A stretch of 64,000 bases of DNA from Amoebophrya sp. A120 (lineage: Eukaryota > Sar > Dinophyceae > Syndiniales > Amoebophryaceae): positions 300,344 through 364,343 of the forward strand of contig CAJINV010000013.1 in NCBI GenBank assembly GCA_905178155.1. The letters are read 5' to 3'. Under the pieces are notes generated by a model, which worked only from the letters and a program-made list of their open reading frames with translations, was not told the DNA's origin and did no database searches. A program made the translations under genes and the position numbers. Positions within the stretch are counted from its first letter, which is position 1. Each line of letters opens with the position of its first letter. Below are positions 28,701 to 37,604 of the stretch, one piece after another.

Positions 28701-30103
28701 AGGAGGAGGTAGAGGAGTACTGGAGGAAGAGGTCATTTGCAAAGAATAAGTTTGCGTCGAGTCAAATCAAATCACCTTTTCGGGGAAGAATTGGCGAACT
28801 TCTTTGGTGCACTAAGACGTCAGCGGTGTTATTAGAACGTCTCTCGGACCTAGCAAGCGCGGTCCACTTGATGGAGAACTACAACACCTACGTGGAGGAA
28901 GTAGAACAATTCTGCGAGCGGCTGAGTTCGTTCATCCTCTTTGCTCAGGGAAGTCAGTTTTGTTCTAGAAGAATCTCCCACACTGGCGGATTGGGAGAAT
29001 TCGGGGTAGTTGGATTGGCAGACGCATCCAAGACCAAGATTGGGGGTTTGGTCTGCCTTGCGGGACGAAACTCACAACGTGTCACGCCGATTACGGCATG
29101 GAGCAAAGCTCCAAAACGTGTCTTTTCCAGTTCAACAGGAATTGAACTGTTGGCACAGCGGATACTAGTGTCGGAGTGTTTGTGGCACAAACAAATTGGA
29201 ATTGACCTGTCTCTCGTTCCGTACGACATGCCTCTCCTGCAATTCACGGACTCGAAGAACTTGGCGAACAGTGATCCGTCGGAGAAAAATTTGAAGTCGG
29301 ACTTCTTGTTTTTAAACCAACTCTTGGAACGCAAGCAGTTGGCAGTGGAACACACGCGTGGAAAAACAATGCCACCAGACGCGCTGACAAAGAGTCCACT
29401 GCACTCCGAGGTTGCTACCCTTCACCTTGTGAACAGGTTTGGAATCCTAGATCGGGAACTGAGTAATCGGATCAACACGCTCATAAGCCAGAACTTAGAA
29501 CGACTCCAGGACCTCGACTCTGGCAACAAGACGGAAAATTCCCCAGTTTCGCAGCTACAAGAAGAAAGCATTGGTGTCAAAATCCTCCCAGATTTCACCA
29601 GTAAACCAGCAATAACTGCGAAACTGGCCAAAACTTTTTTGAAAACAACTTCTACGGGAACAATAAAGTTTTGCCAAGGTGAAGCAGGAATACGGGAAAT
29701 TTTGGACTTGGTGGATATCCTGCGGCTAAGGCGTCCGCTGTGGCTGTACTCGGGTGACCGTGTGGCGTGGCTGTACATACACCACACCGCACCAAGGAAG
29801 CAGTTAATCGGGGCACTCACTCAGAAAGGTGGGCCAGGTTTGGCATCTCTTACGGGAGAGCGCCATACTTGGTATGCGGACGGTACAAGCATCCGGCGCT
29901 ACACGGACAACATCAAAAATGGTCCAGATACCGCGGGAAAGTTTTTCCCCCTTGCCACCGAATTTCCCGCGCGAAGATTCTGGCAAGGTGAAAGGAAATT
30001 GGAAATCGTAGAAGAACGGGGTGGCCTGCAGCGGTTTGCGCGACAGCTGCAGGGAGAAGAGCCAGCGTCGGGGGTATCGGGAAGTCAGGAAGAGTCACAA
30101 TAA
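22676..30103 (+). CDS. pol: Copia-type Pol polyprotein, 2,475 aa
   Basis: The frame opens at ATG 22676 (A at -3, G at +4) and overlaps the preceding ORF by 85 nt in the -1 frame. Residues ~30-125 may be a degenerate retropepsin, with a DSL instead of DTG/DSG and a later VILGEVF strand. The integrase zinc motif starts near residue 443 (HNTLGH, then CEKC). The core has D504, then E561 where the second Asp is expected (FEQGSEF), then E597 (LERTN). A C2H2 finger lies near residue 868. A long Ser-rich linker precedes RT, with catalytic D1665 (VDVKTAFL) and the VDD motif at D1864/D1865. RNase H carries D2116, IELLA, TDSKNL and PDALTKS. Residues from about 2300 are encoded in the 3' LTR. The integrase-before-RT order is diagnostic of copia. 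Confidence 0.93.
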   Translation: MEKTGSASGVCNCRLCNCRQCNCSTHAIVPDSLKSVLGECGDFYRPLDAVSFGSIHCDSNDEEDAKTAKERIFLHFRLPDFGNKIFSLDFEVIPDTKQQTCPVILGEVFWRKYNVAADHGFVQKMLRINSKWHPSLEVSGVDGLRLEWVTKAELNKKPQKSVEEPIKKVVYSRSYLIQTIDQELLRRSANRLERLAKQAREFVDRFWPDLHLSQIDQSCDPRRRGLFADWIDAENNKAKYAEIFAPPTNTIPTQKSREPPDKEDKIDISSFLICYQEQLTLEPDMQRLHDLQHRQNNYPEGKAFFIGDDLISNEDEEDEEEIICQPCCEVDQENGKVAEHFPLDSPTSSNRDYEEPKVYSRVTAKTYFANSYLSSDSNYRLSNPSSREEEPESIEMDLISENHEYPSTVSSNPVSAPSSVTSIPEEPEFADLTPAVKAWIIREHNTLGHADSLKLLFKGRNRKFLEHVRAHCEKCKQYDRTQAIKSRGSLLQFAGDVNTTWVMDSLKTQIGEVVWCLDVVSRLRVGTLVDAADGGKKSAATRTLLAMQVLARGLPQRVDFEQGSEFISKKFFTVLRSKNVRPHPISLKAAYKISKLERTNTMVRKMEQKLFTGPYDPAVECLLFAMEIAGSMKEVLEQAVRGITDSMEFPDKALFRSDILQEITFQLNSLPVLGTSLTPFNIHTATFSKGNSGWVELVEQIIEDGEDPNSIEARMLYRAKIQQRCLDVVRTLDVENLLRRRELSGRSYVRTKQFDNIIPGQEVFVRRQGFPKGRFRAYLRGEVINKYGDSADAKAGTSVTNYDRNDIAPVAPEKSQPDSILEFYPSFEVGEELDRRVKGPTWQIPLNNNGTSTHRGTSLGAGTGRITCSACGQIFTSGKRFQQHWSLVHGGPLPASFGWRTRRTVNINDDVDIIQNAEDNYPEFVAQGEMRDSEFGSSLEDPAQLPQEEEDDASSSKSSTSKTSSTSRSNSGPTRRKYWSSEEDAQMETSSANSGSTSFDGKGEEPESRRLYHEASSSDSSRKSTASSRPPATNTSSSSGDQLEYSSRKSVSNASIPASFARGLPDYEIDGDKAKKKSAKFSFPDGEQFSEEDASLRSLSERLEEERLRDTQQMSLEEQKEELVDKAEQLISSLQQSSRSSISDSSSINASEIPVPTSSTSSSSVKDTASSSSGDEAPEIKTNKRLRGDSDPDLHTTPEKSKRKELAVSPVETATTKRPRSQSDADLVAAPKKIARPRDTTLFSEQIGTDSEKEFGSDEAGLLDYGDWKKEIISQLGNKTRLEMIKRRLDKISEIQQERQRRSSVASRTTTSDSSSGESSAEGVVDKNLSSSSARSFMITGKKPDSLQKDEILVKIKPHEKIIHRGELHPTELQAFNNCSTSMELQIRNGSVYLVAPTRDDYAPAALRAVDESALKELATRYESTTKNIWRSKLMMDDDDIWLWGQFLNGEKIKPNAKDNRDYRLTPTKVVIKRGAVPETDPGQQCRLRFGTTAESEWIPSNYAVPKGDKSLYACIHYEANDDAHESITSHLRACKTSALVVAEETAQKLGRLSYFYGALHSEVSEIVANDVFDGGLTEEEAKAKKIRAMTSRVVITIKCDRATGELSKFKCRWVSRGFQDPRFFVNGAADATSPLCRSFTVAEASITWLLQLATAKGVHPSFVDVKTAFLRGLAFSDLYGEKMAPLYMTIPPLIQRMKSFNFHPYMKLKRAIYGCKDAPRAWFLTLNCALRQCHFVQSLHDSCLWRVYATEHEQVAIRHGREKEYAAQKMKLINQVEKTNLTERMRVLEEPMELSGINYEQELGQLHSAKRQVEEQKGGEMDSDGEQDGLYSITSRELVTDLTSLHESHPHRFLLGAVGIHVDDLLTAGSELVYLRLQILFDKYDVSGLAMLQLGKRDAFVGKEIACLPEAFDAYEVKQELEEADKFLKAIEFENPEPLFAVNYTEEQIAEVEKTTGLKRSNKAEDLPAAEPVPFTFEAAVERLRPTIPVFYVLSQESYVEKIKCVEQEEVEEYWRKRSFAKNKFASSQIKSPFRGRIGELLWCTKTSAVLLERLSDLASAVHLMENYNTYVEEVEQFCERLSSFILFAQGSQFCSRRISHTGGLGEFGVVGLADASKTKIGGLVCLAGRNSQRVTPITAWSKAPKRVFSSSTGIELLAQRILVSECLWHKQIGIDLSLVPYDMPLLQFTDSKNLANSDPSEKNLKSDFLFLNQLLERKQLAVEHTRGKTMPPDALTKSPLHSEVATLHLVNRFGILDRELSNRINTLISQNLERLQDLDSGNKTENSPVSQLQEESIGVKILPDFTSKPAITAKLAKTFLKTTSTGTIKFCQGEAGIREILDLVDILRLRRPLWLYSGDRVAWLYIHHTAPRKQLIGALTQKGGPGLASLTGERHTWYADGTSIRRYTDNIKNGPDTAGKFFPLATEFPARRFWQGERKLEIVEERGGLQRFARQLQGEEPASGVSGSQEESQ
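22704..22748 (+). repeat. Three 15-bp tandem repeats in the ORF overlap
   Basis: Three copies of TATGCAATTGTAGAC (the third imperfect) lie in the overlap of the macro ORF and pol. They encode a five-residue Tyr/Asn-Ala-Ile-Val-Asp/Val repeat in one frame and a Cys-x-Cys repeat in the other. Just upstream, GAAAAAAC at 22679-22686 is a possible slippage run. Confidence 0.8.
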
Positions 30104-33100
30104 ATCTTTTATTGATGTTTATAAAAAGTCTCTATTCTTTTCAGGGAACAAATTCAGGTTTAACAATTAGAAGAGAAAGAGAAGAAGTGATCAATTCTTT
30201 TTGAAAAGATCCAGATGTGAAGATCATCTTCGTGCTTATTTTTCTGTGACAAAAAGATGAACTCTTCAACAAGTTACTCAGAAAGGAAAAAGAAGACGTC
30301 TTTATCATCGGTAGAAGCGTCTACTCATAAAAAGATCTACACTTACCGCGTGCGAACATTGGACAGATCTTAACTGCTGTTTCATTGGTTGGTGGTTTTG
30401 GTGGTCGTACTTGTTTTTAGATTTTATTATAAAAAATTTCTTTTCAGGGAAAATCATTCTCAAACGGCTGTATCTTTCTTTAGGCGACAAAAAGATTTAA
30501 GATTGAAGTAAAAACAAAAAAATGAATCAACGCTACTTATTTGAAACAAGCGACACATCTCTATTGCAATCATTCTTTACACCCTCTTAAATAAAGCGAC
30601 TATTTACAACGACAACTTCAAAGCGACCCTTTAAGCGACATTTTGAAAAAAAGACTTTCTTTGCTGTATCTCGAAAAGACACTCTAAGATTAGCTTAATC
30701 TGACTCCTTCCTGCACGATGCCGCCGAAGGCAAAGGCCAAGCCCAAGGCAAAGCCGCAGGTGAAGAGGCAGCCACGCAACCAAGGACTGCCTCCAGGACA
30801 ACAGGCGCTGCCGAATCAGCAGGAACAACAGCCGCAACAGCAGATAAATAACGCTTTTGGTCAGTTCCAGAATCCTGAGGGTTTTTTCCCTATATTGGGT
30901 CCGAATGGAAATCTGATAGGGATTCAGCAGCTGGCTCCGGCTGCTCCTGCCATCGCCAACCCCGGGGCTAAACCGAAGGCGGCCAGGGGAAGACCGCGTA
31001 CGTCTAGTGGACATAAAAGACAATTAAAGGCAAAGCGGCAGGCGAGGTGGAAGGAAAAGAAATTCGGGAAGAAGCAGCCGAAGAAGAAAGGAAAAGGGAA
31101 AAGGCAAAACGTGCTGTCTGATAGCTCGGAGTCGGAGGAGGAAAACAACAATTTTTTAGCAATCGAAGACACACAAAGAGAAGGCCTTCTTGCTATTAAG
31201 GACATTCCCCGTGACCTTCTGGCTATCCAAGATGAAGCCAACGAGTACGGCAATCGATCCCCGGCTTTTATCCCGGAGCAGGAACAAGAAAACACTGGAG
31301 GAGATGATAATGCGAACATGGAAAGCATTAATGTGTCTGTCACTCCAAACACCGGACCGGGTCCGGATCCATCTCCACCTCCGGTGTTAATTTTGGGAGC
31401 AAGTTCTTCTTCTTCCGTGAGCCAGAGTGTCGCACAAGGACAAGCGTCCTCGTCTTCTTCCGGTGCACCACGACCATTTCCGCTGCCGCAACTTCGTCCA
31501 CGTAATCAGCCGAAGGCGAAAAATGGACTGATAAGCATGTCCAGGATTAACCGTCTATGTGCCGGAGAGCCTCCGAGTTCCGGGTCTGATTCTTCAGGCA
31601 GCTCGGGATCTGACACATGCACGGAGTCAGAGGAAGACGAAGAGGAGCGCGCAAGGCGAAAACAGCAAAAACGTTTGAACAAAAAGAACAACAAAAGGCG
31701 GAAGCGCGGCCGCAGCGAAGACCGGGAAGAAGAACGAGCTGCGCGTCGCACTGAGATGGAAAAACGCTTCTGGCCTACCTATGGAGAGGATGAAGAAGAG
31801 GAGGAAGAAGAAGAAGAAGAAGAAGAGCAAGTAGATCTCCGCGGGGCGAAGTATGGGCCGAATGCAGACCTAGGAGACGATTTAAACGACTTTGAGGACA
31901 ACGATGATCTTGAAGCGGGTCTGGAAGAAGGGGAAGTGTTGGAGGGCGGGGATTACGTGTCTACTGTGTACGAAGATGCGCAACTGCGGGTCACCATTTT
32001 GCGGCGACCGGGAGAGCGGTGGCCGAAGTGTCTGCGGGTTTTCTGGAAGACGTCTAAACCTACGTTGACTTTGGAAGGTTATGATCCAGAAAAATACGAC
32101 CGGTTTCTTTACCAAAAGAAAGAAACCGGCTTCGTTGACAAGGCGGAACTCACGGAGTGGACGCAGGTGATTGTGAACGCAATCGATGGAGAAAATCGAA
32201 CTTGGGACTATTTATCCGACTCGCTGTGGGAAAACGACTATGTGCTTGATTTTATTAAGTACATGCGGAGCCGTCAAACTGCAGCTACCGCCGCCCTGGC
32301 TCCTGCAGTTTTAGACGAGTTAGATGACCTGTTCGCAGACGACAAGCCGGTCGCTCCGGCTGCACAAAATGCCTTCGGTGAGCCCGCAACTACGGATAAC
32401 AATAACTCCATCGCTCTAGTCACCAATACAGCTCAGCCTTCGACGACTACGACCTCCGCTCAGCCTTCTCCTACAGCAAACAACACGGAAGAATCAACAT
32501 TCGCTTCTGTGGCAGTAAATAATACGACGTCAGCTTCGACAAGCAAGAAAAAAGAGACGTTGCTGCCGACTGAATCGGATGAAGAAAATGGCGGAGACGA
32601 TGGGGAAGACGGTAAAGGAAACAAACCGTCCCCCTCCCACGACGAAGAGTCACCAGCTTCAGTAAGTCCGGAAAAGTTATTCGAAGAAATTATTTCCCCG
32701 ACGGAGGCTAAACAAAACCTGACTCGCTTCTTAGGAAACAGCAGTGTCATCGTGGGAGGACGCACATCGGCGAGCGGCAGCTGCGCCAGTAGTGCCGCGG
32801 ATGACGACCATCGTTATCCTCCCTTTAAGCCAGGAGAAGACACAGACTGGGATCCTTCCATGCCGTTGCCTGCCACGTTTCCGACTATCAATTCCCCGGC
32901 GCACAATCCAGATGCGCAGACAGAAACACTAGCACAGAACAGTCCGACTTTGTCCGATCTGGATCATGCTCTGCCAGATCTAGACACTACGACTCTGGAC
33001 TATCTCATCAACGTGACCGCGGAATTGGCTGAGCAAGTAAGTGAAGACGTTCAAACCGGTTCATCGCAGCAGCAACCACCGGCGTTTCCGGTTGAACCGC

Positions 33101-36100
33101 TGGACCAATCGATTTTTGAACAAGTGGTGGCAGACCAACAACTTGCTTTGGCGTTGGTACAGGAAGAACAAGCGGCTGCGTTGGGACCGCTGGACATCGG
33201 CACGACCCTTACCGGTGAAACATATAATCCAGAGGCACACTTGCAGATCCTGCCAAATCCGGCTATGCAGTTCGCGCCGGCGCTTTTGCCGGGTGCTGCA
33301 TCATCTTCCTCTTCCACAGTGCAGAACCACAACGACTTTCACCACCACAATGTAAACCAACATCGGTTGAACAGGAGACGATCTATCCCACGACGACGAC
33401 GATCAAGTTCGCGTGATAGACGGAGAACTCCTCACAGGAAGTGGAGAAGAAACAATGACTATGTAGCCACCCGTCACCGGAACAACCAGTTTTACTGCCA
33501 ATTGCACGGACAGAACCGTACACACAATAGTGCAGAATGCTGGACTTTGACTGATCGCGAGAAATGCGTCGAGGTGTACGAAAACTACTGGGCTCCGCTT
33601 CGCATCTACCAGCGCGATTATGTGCAATGGGAAGAACCTGGGGACGGCGATCAATGGTTGGACGACTCCATTGTTATGGAGAATTCGTACGCACGGAGTC
33701 AGCAGCGACAAGGGCAGGAACCAGAAGAAGAAGTCCATCCTGCTACTCCCCAACAAGCCCAAGGAGATGCTGTAATGGAAGATGTGGAGATGGAAGACGC
33801 TGAAGAAAACAATCCTGCCCCGGCGGAGCCGGAGATTCAAGCGGATGATGCGGCGGAAGACGCTGGCGGAGCGGAAGGAATCGAGCAGCAAAGAAACCTG
33901 CAGACCTTAAATGGGGTGGGACAGAATTCAGCGGGCGCACGACGCGGCTCTCCCATTCCGGACTCCAGTCCTTTAGATGTAAATCGTACGCGTCGTACGT
34001 CTTCGGACATGGAGATCGATCCCCCTTCGGAAGGAAGTGGTGAGATCTTCGGAGACGGACAAAGTAATGGAGAAGAGACAGAAATCGAGTCGCCGCCTCC
34101 TTCTGCGTCTCCACCGGAAACACAGCTGGCGATCTTTGACCCGGAGGTCAGAAAGGAGAAACTGCGAGTTTGGGGATTAAACGTCAACGCTGTCCGACCG
34201 ACGACGGAAGAGATTCGGAACTTGCCAGAGTTCAAGAAAATTCTGGAAAAATACGGAACAAATAGATTTGCGCAGCTTGTCCGCTACGGCTTAGACAAGA
34301 ACATGGCTTCGTCGCCAGTGATTGGATTAGTGGATGGAGCCATCGAACAGCATCGGGAATTGGAGAATAACGGAGAAAGCGACGAGCAAATTCCCGCTGC
34401 TCCGTCTCCTGAAGATGTGGCTGCTCCTCCGCAAGAACAAGAAACTCAGGCATCAATCACGGGACAAGATGACGAAGAACAAGAATTAGAATCTCCGCGC
34501 TCGCCCGGACTGCCGCAGGATGTTGAAGCTCAAGAAGACGCAGATCAAGAATTAGCGTCTCCTGATTTGTTGCAACAAGAAATTCCCGCTGACGACGTCA
34601 CCTCGATCTTGGATGACGCCATTGGTGCAACGGCTGGACAGGCAGAAGACGTGGAAATGATGGATGACGTTCCCACGGGCGAACAAATGATTTCCGCCAT
34701 TCAGCAAGTCGATGGAGAACAAGAGCAAGAGAATGAGTCTACACCGCAAATGCAAAGAGAACGTTTTCGACTGCCGGTTTTGTCTGGACCTCCTGTATCT
34801 CCAGATCAACCTGCTGTCCCACTACCTTCTGATTTGGAAGAGCAAGAAGTAATGCCTGCCGTGGAGAATGATCAGAATCGCTGTAGTGTGGAAGTAGCTG
34901 ATGGCCACGATCATGCGGCTGGCGTGGGAGTGCAAGCGGGGCCGAGTACTACCATCGACACGGGAGCGCAGACGACGGGCAATGACCAACAGGCGCAAGT
35001 AGACGGAGAAATTGATCTTGATGCGCAGCCAGGAACTTACGACCTCGCTCCCGGATCTTACAGCGTGAACTTCAGGACTTCGGAAGAACGGTCCTGCAAT
35101 ATCCAGCGAAAGAGCAATTTGCTACTAGCAAGGCAGAGTAAAATCATCCGGAATAACATCAGAAGAGTCCAGCAGTAGTCGCAAAGAGATGGGATCGAAG
35201 AGATGTGAAAAGGAGATGACTATCTGAAGAAAGATATTGGAATTATCTTCAGACAAGAAAATAAATATCGCATCTTTATTTTTATATCAGTTGGGTAGTG
35301 CTTCTCATTCAATAGAAGAGAGTCGCTGTTTCAGAAAAGACGTCTCTTCCAGCACCACAACAATACGCGCCTGCATCTGCTGAGACGTAGGATGTTAGGT
35401 GATCCATAGATTTTAAAACTCCTCGGTAAAGTTTTTTGCTGAAGAGCAACTCATTGGAAAAATCAAAGAAGTAAAGCTGTCAAATACACATTGGCGAAGA
35501 CTGAATTGCCAATACTTGTTCTTTGACAATAAGAAGAGCACTGGGGCGCACAAGTAAGAAGACCCAAAAAAGACAGTCTAATAAAAAACCCATTCAGCTT
35601 TTTGCTTCGCACGGTTACCGGGCGCAATCTTGAATCTTTATACTTTTTTTGCTGTCGCCCCACAGCCAATTTTTTTTTTTTGTTGGAAGTTTTCGAGGAA
35701 GGCAGCACGACACTCATGCGAACAGGAAAAATCTCCCATCTCAATCAAAAACAGTAGAAGAGATTTCTGCGAAGACGACAGCGGCCCTGTTTGTCTGTCT
35801 TAACTCGACTTCTAAAACTAGTTTCTAAGTACAAAACTGAAAAAAGCAAAAAAACACTTAAAAACCAAAAACACAAAAAACAACCTTGCTTCGCACTCTC
35901 GATCAGCTCTCTGCTGATCTCCTTCTGGGTAAGGACGGGCGGAGACTTATCTCCAGTTCTTGTCTTCCACTACGTCGCGGCTTTTAAGGGGATTCGGTTT
36001 AATATGGTCTGACGTGTCGGCTTTATCGTAGGAAGACGCTTAAGTCGCACATTACCTGTTGCCAATCGTATGTCGTTGCAGACGCGCAAATAAATCGTCT

Positions 36101-36191
36101 ACGTTCGGCGAGCTCGTCCGTCATTGAGGAGAGCGCTCAGCTGCGGACTTCTCGGAATTGTTCGATGGCCAGTCTTAAGCCGATTCCGACA
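29575..36191 (+). repeat. 3' LTR, 6,617 bp
   Basis: It starts TGTC, ends CGACA and is followed by the AAAAG duplication. The upstream polypurine tract is weak (AAGAAGAAAG, ending a few bases before the LTR). It carries the C-terminal coding end of pol, the TATA-like box, the leader and a second copy of the LTR ORF. Confidence 0.93.
30718..35178 (+). CDS. LTR-embedded ORF, 1,486 aa (3' LTR copy)
   Basis: It is co-linear with the ORF at 10936-15327, including the C-x2-H-x5-H-x4-C motif. It differs at roughly 30 amino acids by eye. The stop codon of the 5' copy (CAG TGA) is CAG CGA here, which extends the frame by 23 codons to TAG. Because LTRs start identical after reverse transcription, the differences accumulated after insertion. 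The frame has survived without a frameshift or internal stop. Confidence 0.7.
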   Translation: MPPKAKAKPKAKPQVKRQPRNQGLPPGQQALPNQQEQQPQQQINNAFGQFQNPEGFFPILGPNGNLIGIQQLAPAAPAIANPGAKPKAARGRPRTSSGHKRQLKAKRQARWKEKKFGKKQPKKKGKGKRQNVLSDSSESEEENNNFLAIEDTQREGLLAIKDIPRDLLAIQDEANEYGNRSPAFIPEQEQENTGGDDNANMESINVSVTPNTGPGPDPSPPPVLILGASSSSSVSQSVAQGQASSSSSGAPRPFPLPQLRPRNQPKAKNGLISMSRINRLCAGEPPSSGSDSSGSSGSDTCTESEEDEEERARRKQQKRLNKKNNKRRKRGRSEDREEERAARRTEMEKRFWPTYGEDEEEEEEEEEEEEQVDLRGAKYGPNADLGDDLNDFEDNDDLEAGLEEGEVLEGGDYVSTVYEDAQLRVTILRRPGERWPKCLRVFWKTSKPTLTLEGYDPEKYDRFLYQKKETGFVDKAELTEWTQVIVNAIDGENRTWDYLSDSLWENDYVLDFIKYMRSRQTAATAALAPAVLDELDDLFADDKPVAPAAQNAFGEPATTDNNNSIALVTNTAQPSTTTTSAQPSPTANNTEESTFASVAVNNTTSASTSKKKETLLPTESDEENGGDDGEDGKGNKPSPSHDEESPASVSPEKLFEEIISPTEAKQNLTRFLGNSSVIVGGRTSASGSCASSAADDDHRYPPFKPGEDTDWDPSMPLPATFPTINSPAHNPDAQTETLAQNSPTLSDLDHALPDLDTTTLDYLINVTAELAEQVSEDVQTGSSQQQPPAFPVEPLDQSIFEQVVADQQLALALVQEEQAAALGPLDIGTTLTGETYNPEAHLQILPNPAMQFAPALLPGAASSSSSTVQNHNDFHHHNVNQHRLNRRRSIPRRRRSSSRDRRRTPHRKWRRNNDYVATRHRNNQFYCQLHGQNRTHNSAECWTLTDREKCVEVYENYWAPLRIYQRDYVQWEEPGDGDQWLDDSIVMENSYARSQQRQGQEPEEEVHPATPQQAQGDAVMEDVEMEDAEENNPAPAEPEIQADDAAEDAGGAEGIEQQRNLQTLNGVGQNSAGARRGSPIPDSSPLDVNRTRRTSSDMEIDPPSEGSGEIFGDGQSNGEETEIESPPPSASPPETQLAIFDPEVRKEKLRVWGLNVNAVRPTTEEIRNLPEFKKILEKYGTNRFAQLVRYGLDKNMASSPVIGLVDGAIEQHRELENNGESDEQIPAAPSPEDVAAPPQEQETQASITGQDDEEQELESPRSPGLPQDVEAQEDADQELASPDLLQQEIPADDVTSILDDAIGATAGQAEDVEMMDDVPTGEQMISAIQQVDGEQEQENESTPQMQRERFRLPVLSGPPVSPDQPAVPLPSDLEEQEVMPAVENDQNRCSVEVADGHDHAAGVGVQAGPSTTIDTGAQTTGNDQQAQVDGEIDLDAQPGTYDLAPGSYSVNFRTSEERSCNIQRKSNLLLARQSKIIRNNIRRVQQ

Positions 36192-36196
36192 AAAAG
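36192..36196 (+). repeat. Target-site duplication, right copy (AAAAG)
   Basis: AAAAG directly follows the 3' LTR end and matches 9788-9792. The next 73 bp to 36269 are host or older sequence with nothing recognisable. Confidence 0.85.
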
Positions 36197-36269
36197 ACCA
36201 CTAACAGCATGCCCATGCATTGTTTTCTAGGCGTGTGCCCGCTATCTTTTGGCAATGTTTTCCATTTTC

Positions 36270-36493
36270 TGCAGCTGCGTGAGCCTGCCGAATGCAGCCT
36301 GTTTGACTGCATCTGATGCGCAGGGGGCGCGCATTTCCCCCCCGGTCTACGCTGCGACGCGCAGCGCCTGAGAGTGCACCGCGTGAGTGCTTCGCGCTCG
36401 TGAGCGTGAGTGACATCGCGTCTGAGCGATGGCCGCGAGTGACATCTCGCTCGTCCTTGGCAGCAGGGAGTCATCCTGCTGAGATTTTTTCTC
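36270..36493 (+). repeat. YR-1 repeat A1
   Basis: 224 bp starting TGCAGCTGCG and ending TTTTTTCTC, matching A2 at 37605-37828. Confidence 0.9.
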
Positions 36494-37396
36494 AGCGTTG
36501 GCTCTTCGTGGTCTTACCGTCCACGCCAACTGCAGGTACGCTTGTGCCACCCCACTGGTTGGGGTGCGATTCTAGGGTGGTCGCATCTTGTTCTGATGCG
36601 CCCTAGTTGCACTTGCGTTACAAGCCCCCCTCAGGATGAGGGGCGTTGTTTCGCGTCCTCGATTGGACGCTGCTGCCGCTTCGCAGCCTGGTTCCCCTCT
36701 GTTCTTGCGCACGATGCACCCCGCCGTGGTTCGGCGCCCGTTCGCGCCGCTGCGCGCTCGTTCCGGCCGCCGCTGGCCCGGTCGCACATGTTGGAAGCAT
36801 GTGCCTCCCCCCCTGTTGCTGGTCGATCTGCTTTTGGCTAGGTTGTCTACGATTCGTAGACAGCCTGCGCGCGCTCGCACGCGCCTCGCGTAGGATGCGA
36901 CGCCCGATGATCCGCCCGGGGAGGCGTCCTTTCCCCCGCTCTAGGCCGTCTACGATCCGTAGACGCCCTAGTGGCGCTTGGTCGCGCCACTGCTCGCGCT
37001 CGCTCGATGGCCCGCCGTTGCGGGTCCGCTGCAGCATGCGTAGGACCCATGTGTCCTGTCGGCGTTTCGGCGCAGCTCTCGAGGCAGGTCCGTCGCGTAG
37101 TGTTCCAGGACACTTCGCACCCTGCACGGGAGCGTGCGTCCCGGCCCCTCCTCGGAGGGTGGGTCGTCCGCCTTGAGGCTTGCCTCGAGAGCGGCGCCTT
37201 TTGCCTTCGCGCGTTGTTCAAGCGGCCCGTGCAGCTGCACGGCCCGCACGCCCCTCGCCACGATCTGCTGTGCTCGATCGCACGCATGCTGCGTCCTCAG
37301 CCCGGCTAGGCGCTCTCTGTCGAAGAGCCGGGTGGAGACTGTTCTGTGGCGCCGCTGTTGGCGCCCTCTCCTCCTGAGAGCTGGGTGGAGTTGGTA
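36494..37396 (+). other. YR-1 hairpin-dense noncoding spacer
   Basis: This 903-bp GC-rich segment between A1 and B1 has no convincing ORF; the overlapping open frames on both strands are composition artefacts. It is full of short perfect inverted repeats. Examples are GTCTACGATTCGTAGAC at 36845-36861, its near-copy at 36948-36964, GCACATG/CATGTGC arms at 36784-36804 and CGTGCAGCTGCACG near 37228-37241. It is probably a structured RNA or DNA module. Confidence 0.6.
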
Positions 37397-37604
37397 GTTG
37401 GCAGTTCCACCCGGCCTTCACCGATCTCGGCTGCGCTATGCACGAGACGTTCCGGTGCGGAAGTCACGCGCAGCTTCGGGTTCAGCCCGCACGGTCGGCC
37501 TGTCCTCGAGGCTCTTTGCCTGCTCTGCGGCAGTCCGCTTGAGGTCGCGTTGCGACCCTGACGACTTGGTCGTCGCCTCTTCGCGCCATAAGACTGCAGT
37601 AAAA
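37397..37604 (+). repeat. YR-1 repeat B1
   Basis: 208 bp starting GTTGGCAG and ending GCAGTAAAA, matching B2. It abuts A2 with no intervening base. The junction reads CTGCA-GTAAAA-TGCAG, an inverted repeat around a 6-bp core, as expected for a recombinase crossover site. Confidence 0.9.

Larger units (their letters stand above)
9793..36191 (+). mobile_element. Complete giant Ty1/copia-type LTR retrotransposon, 26.4 kb
   Basis: The element is bounded by two near-identical direct repeats (9793-16410 and 29575-36191). Each starts TGTC and ends CGACA, so it has TG...CA termini, and both sides are flanked by AAAAG. The integrase lies upstream of RT in pol, which places it in Ty1/copia (Pseudoviridae-like). 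The internal ORFs are, in order, a 77-codon ORF overlapping a RING ORF, two unknown ORFs, gag, NADAR-like/macro and pol, and each LTR carries another large ORF. All major ORFs are open. The LTRs have visibly diverged (about 30 amino-acid differences between the two embedded ORFs), so the insertion is not brand new. The LTR length of about 6.6 kb and the number of accessory ORFs are highly unusual for copia. Confidence 0.93.

Noticed and set aside
9793-36191. Simple segmental duplication of 6.6 kb flanking unrelated genes
   Set aside because: TG...CA ends, an abutting PBS, a copia pol between the repeats and a perfect 5-bp target duplication fit an LTR element.
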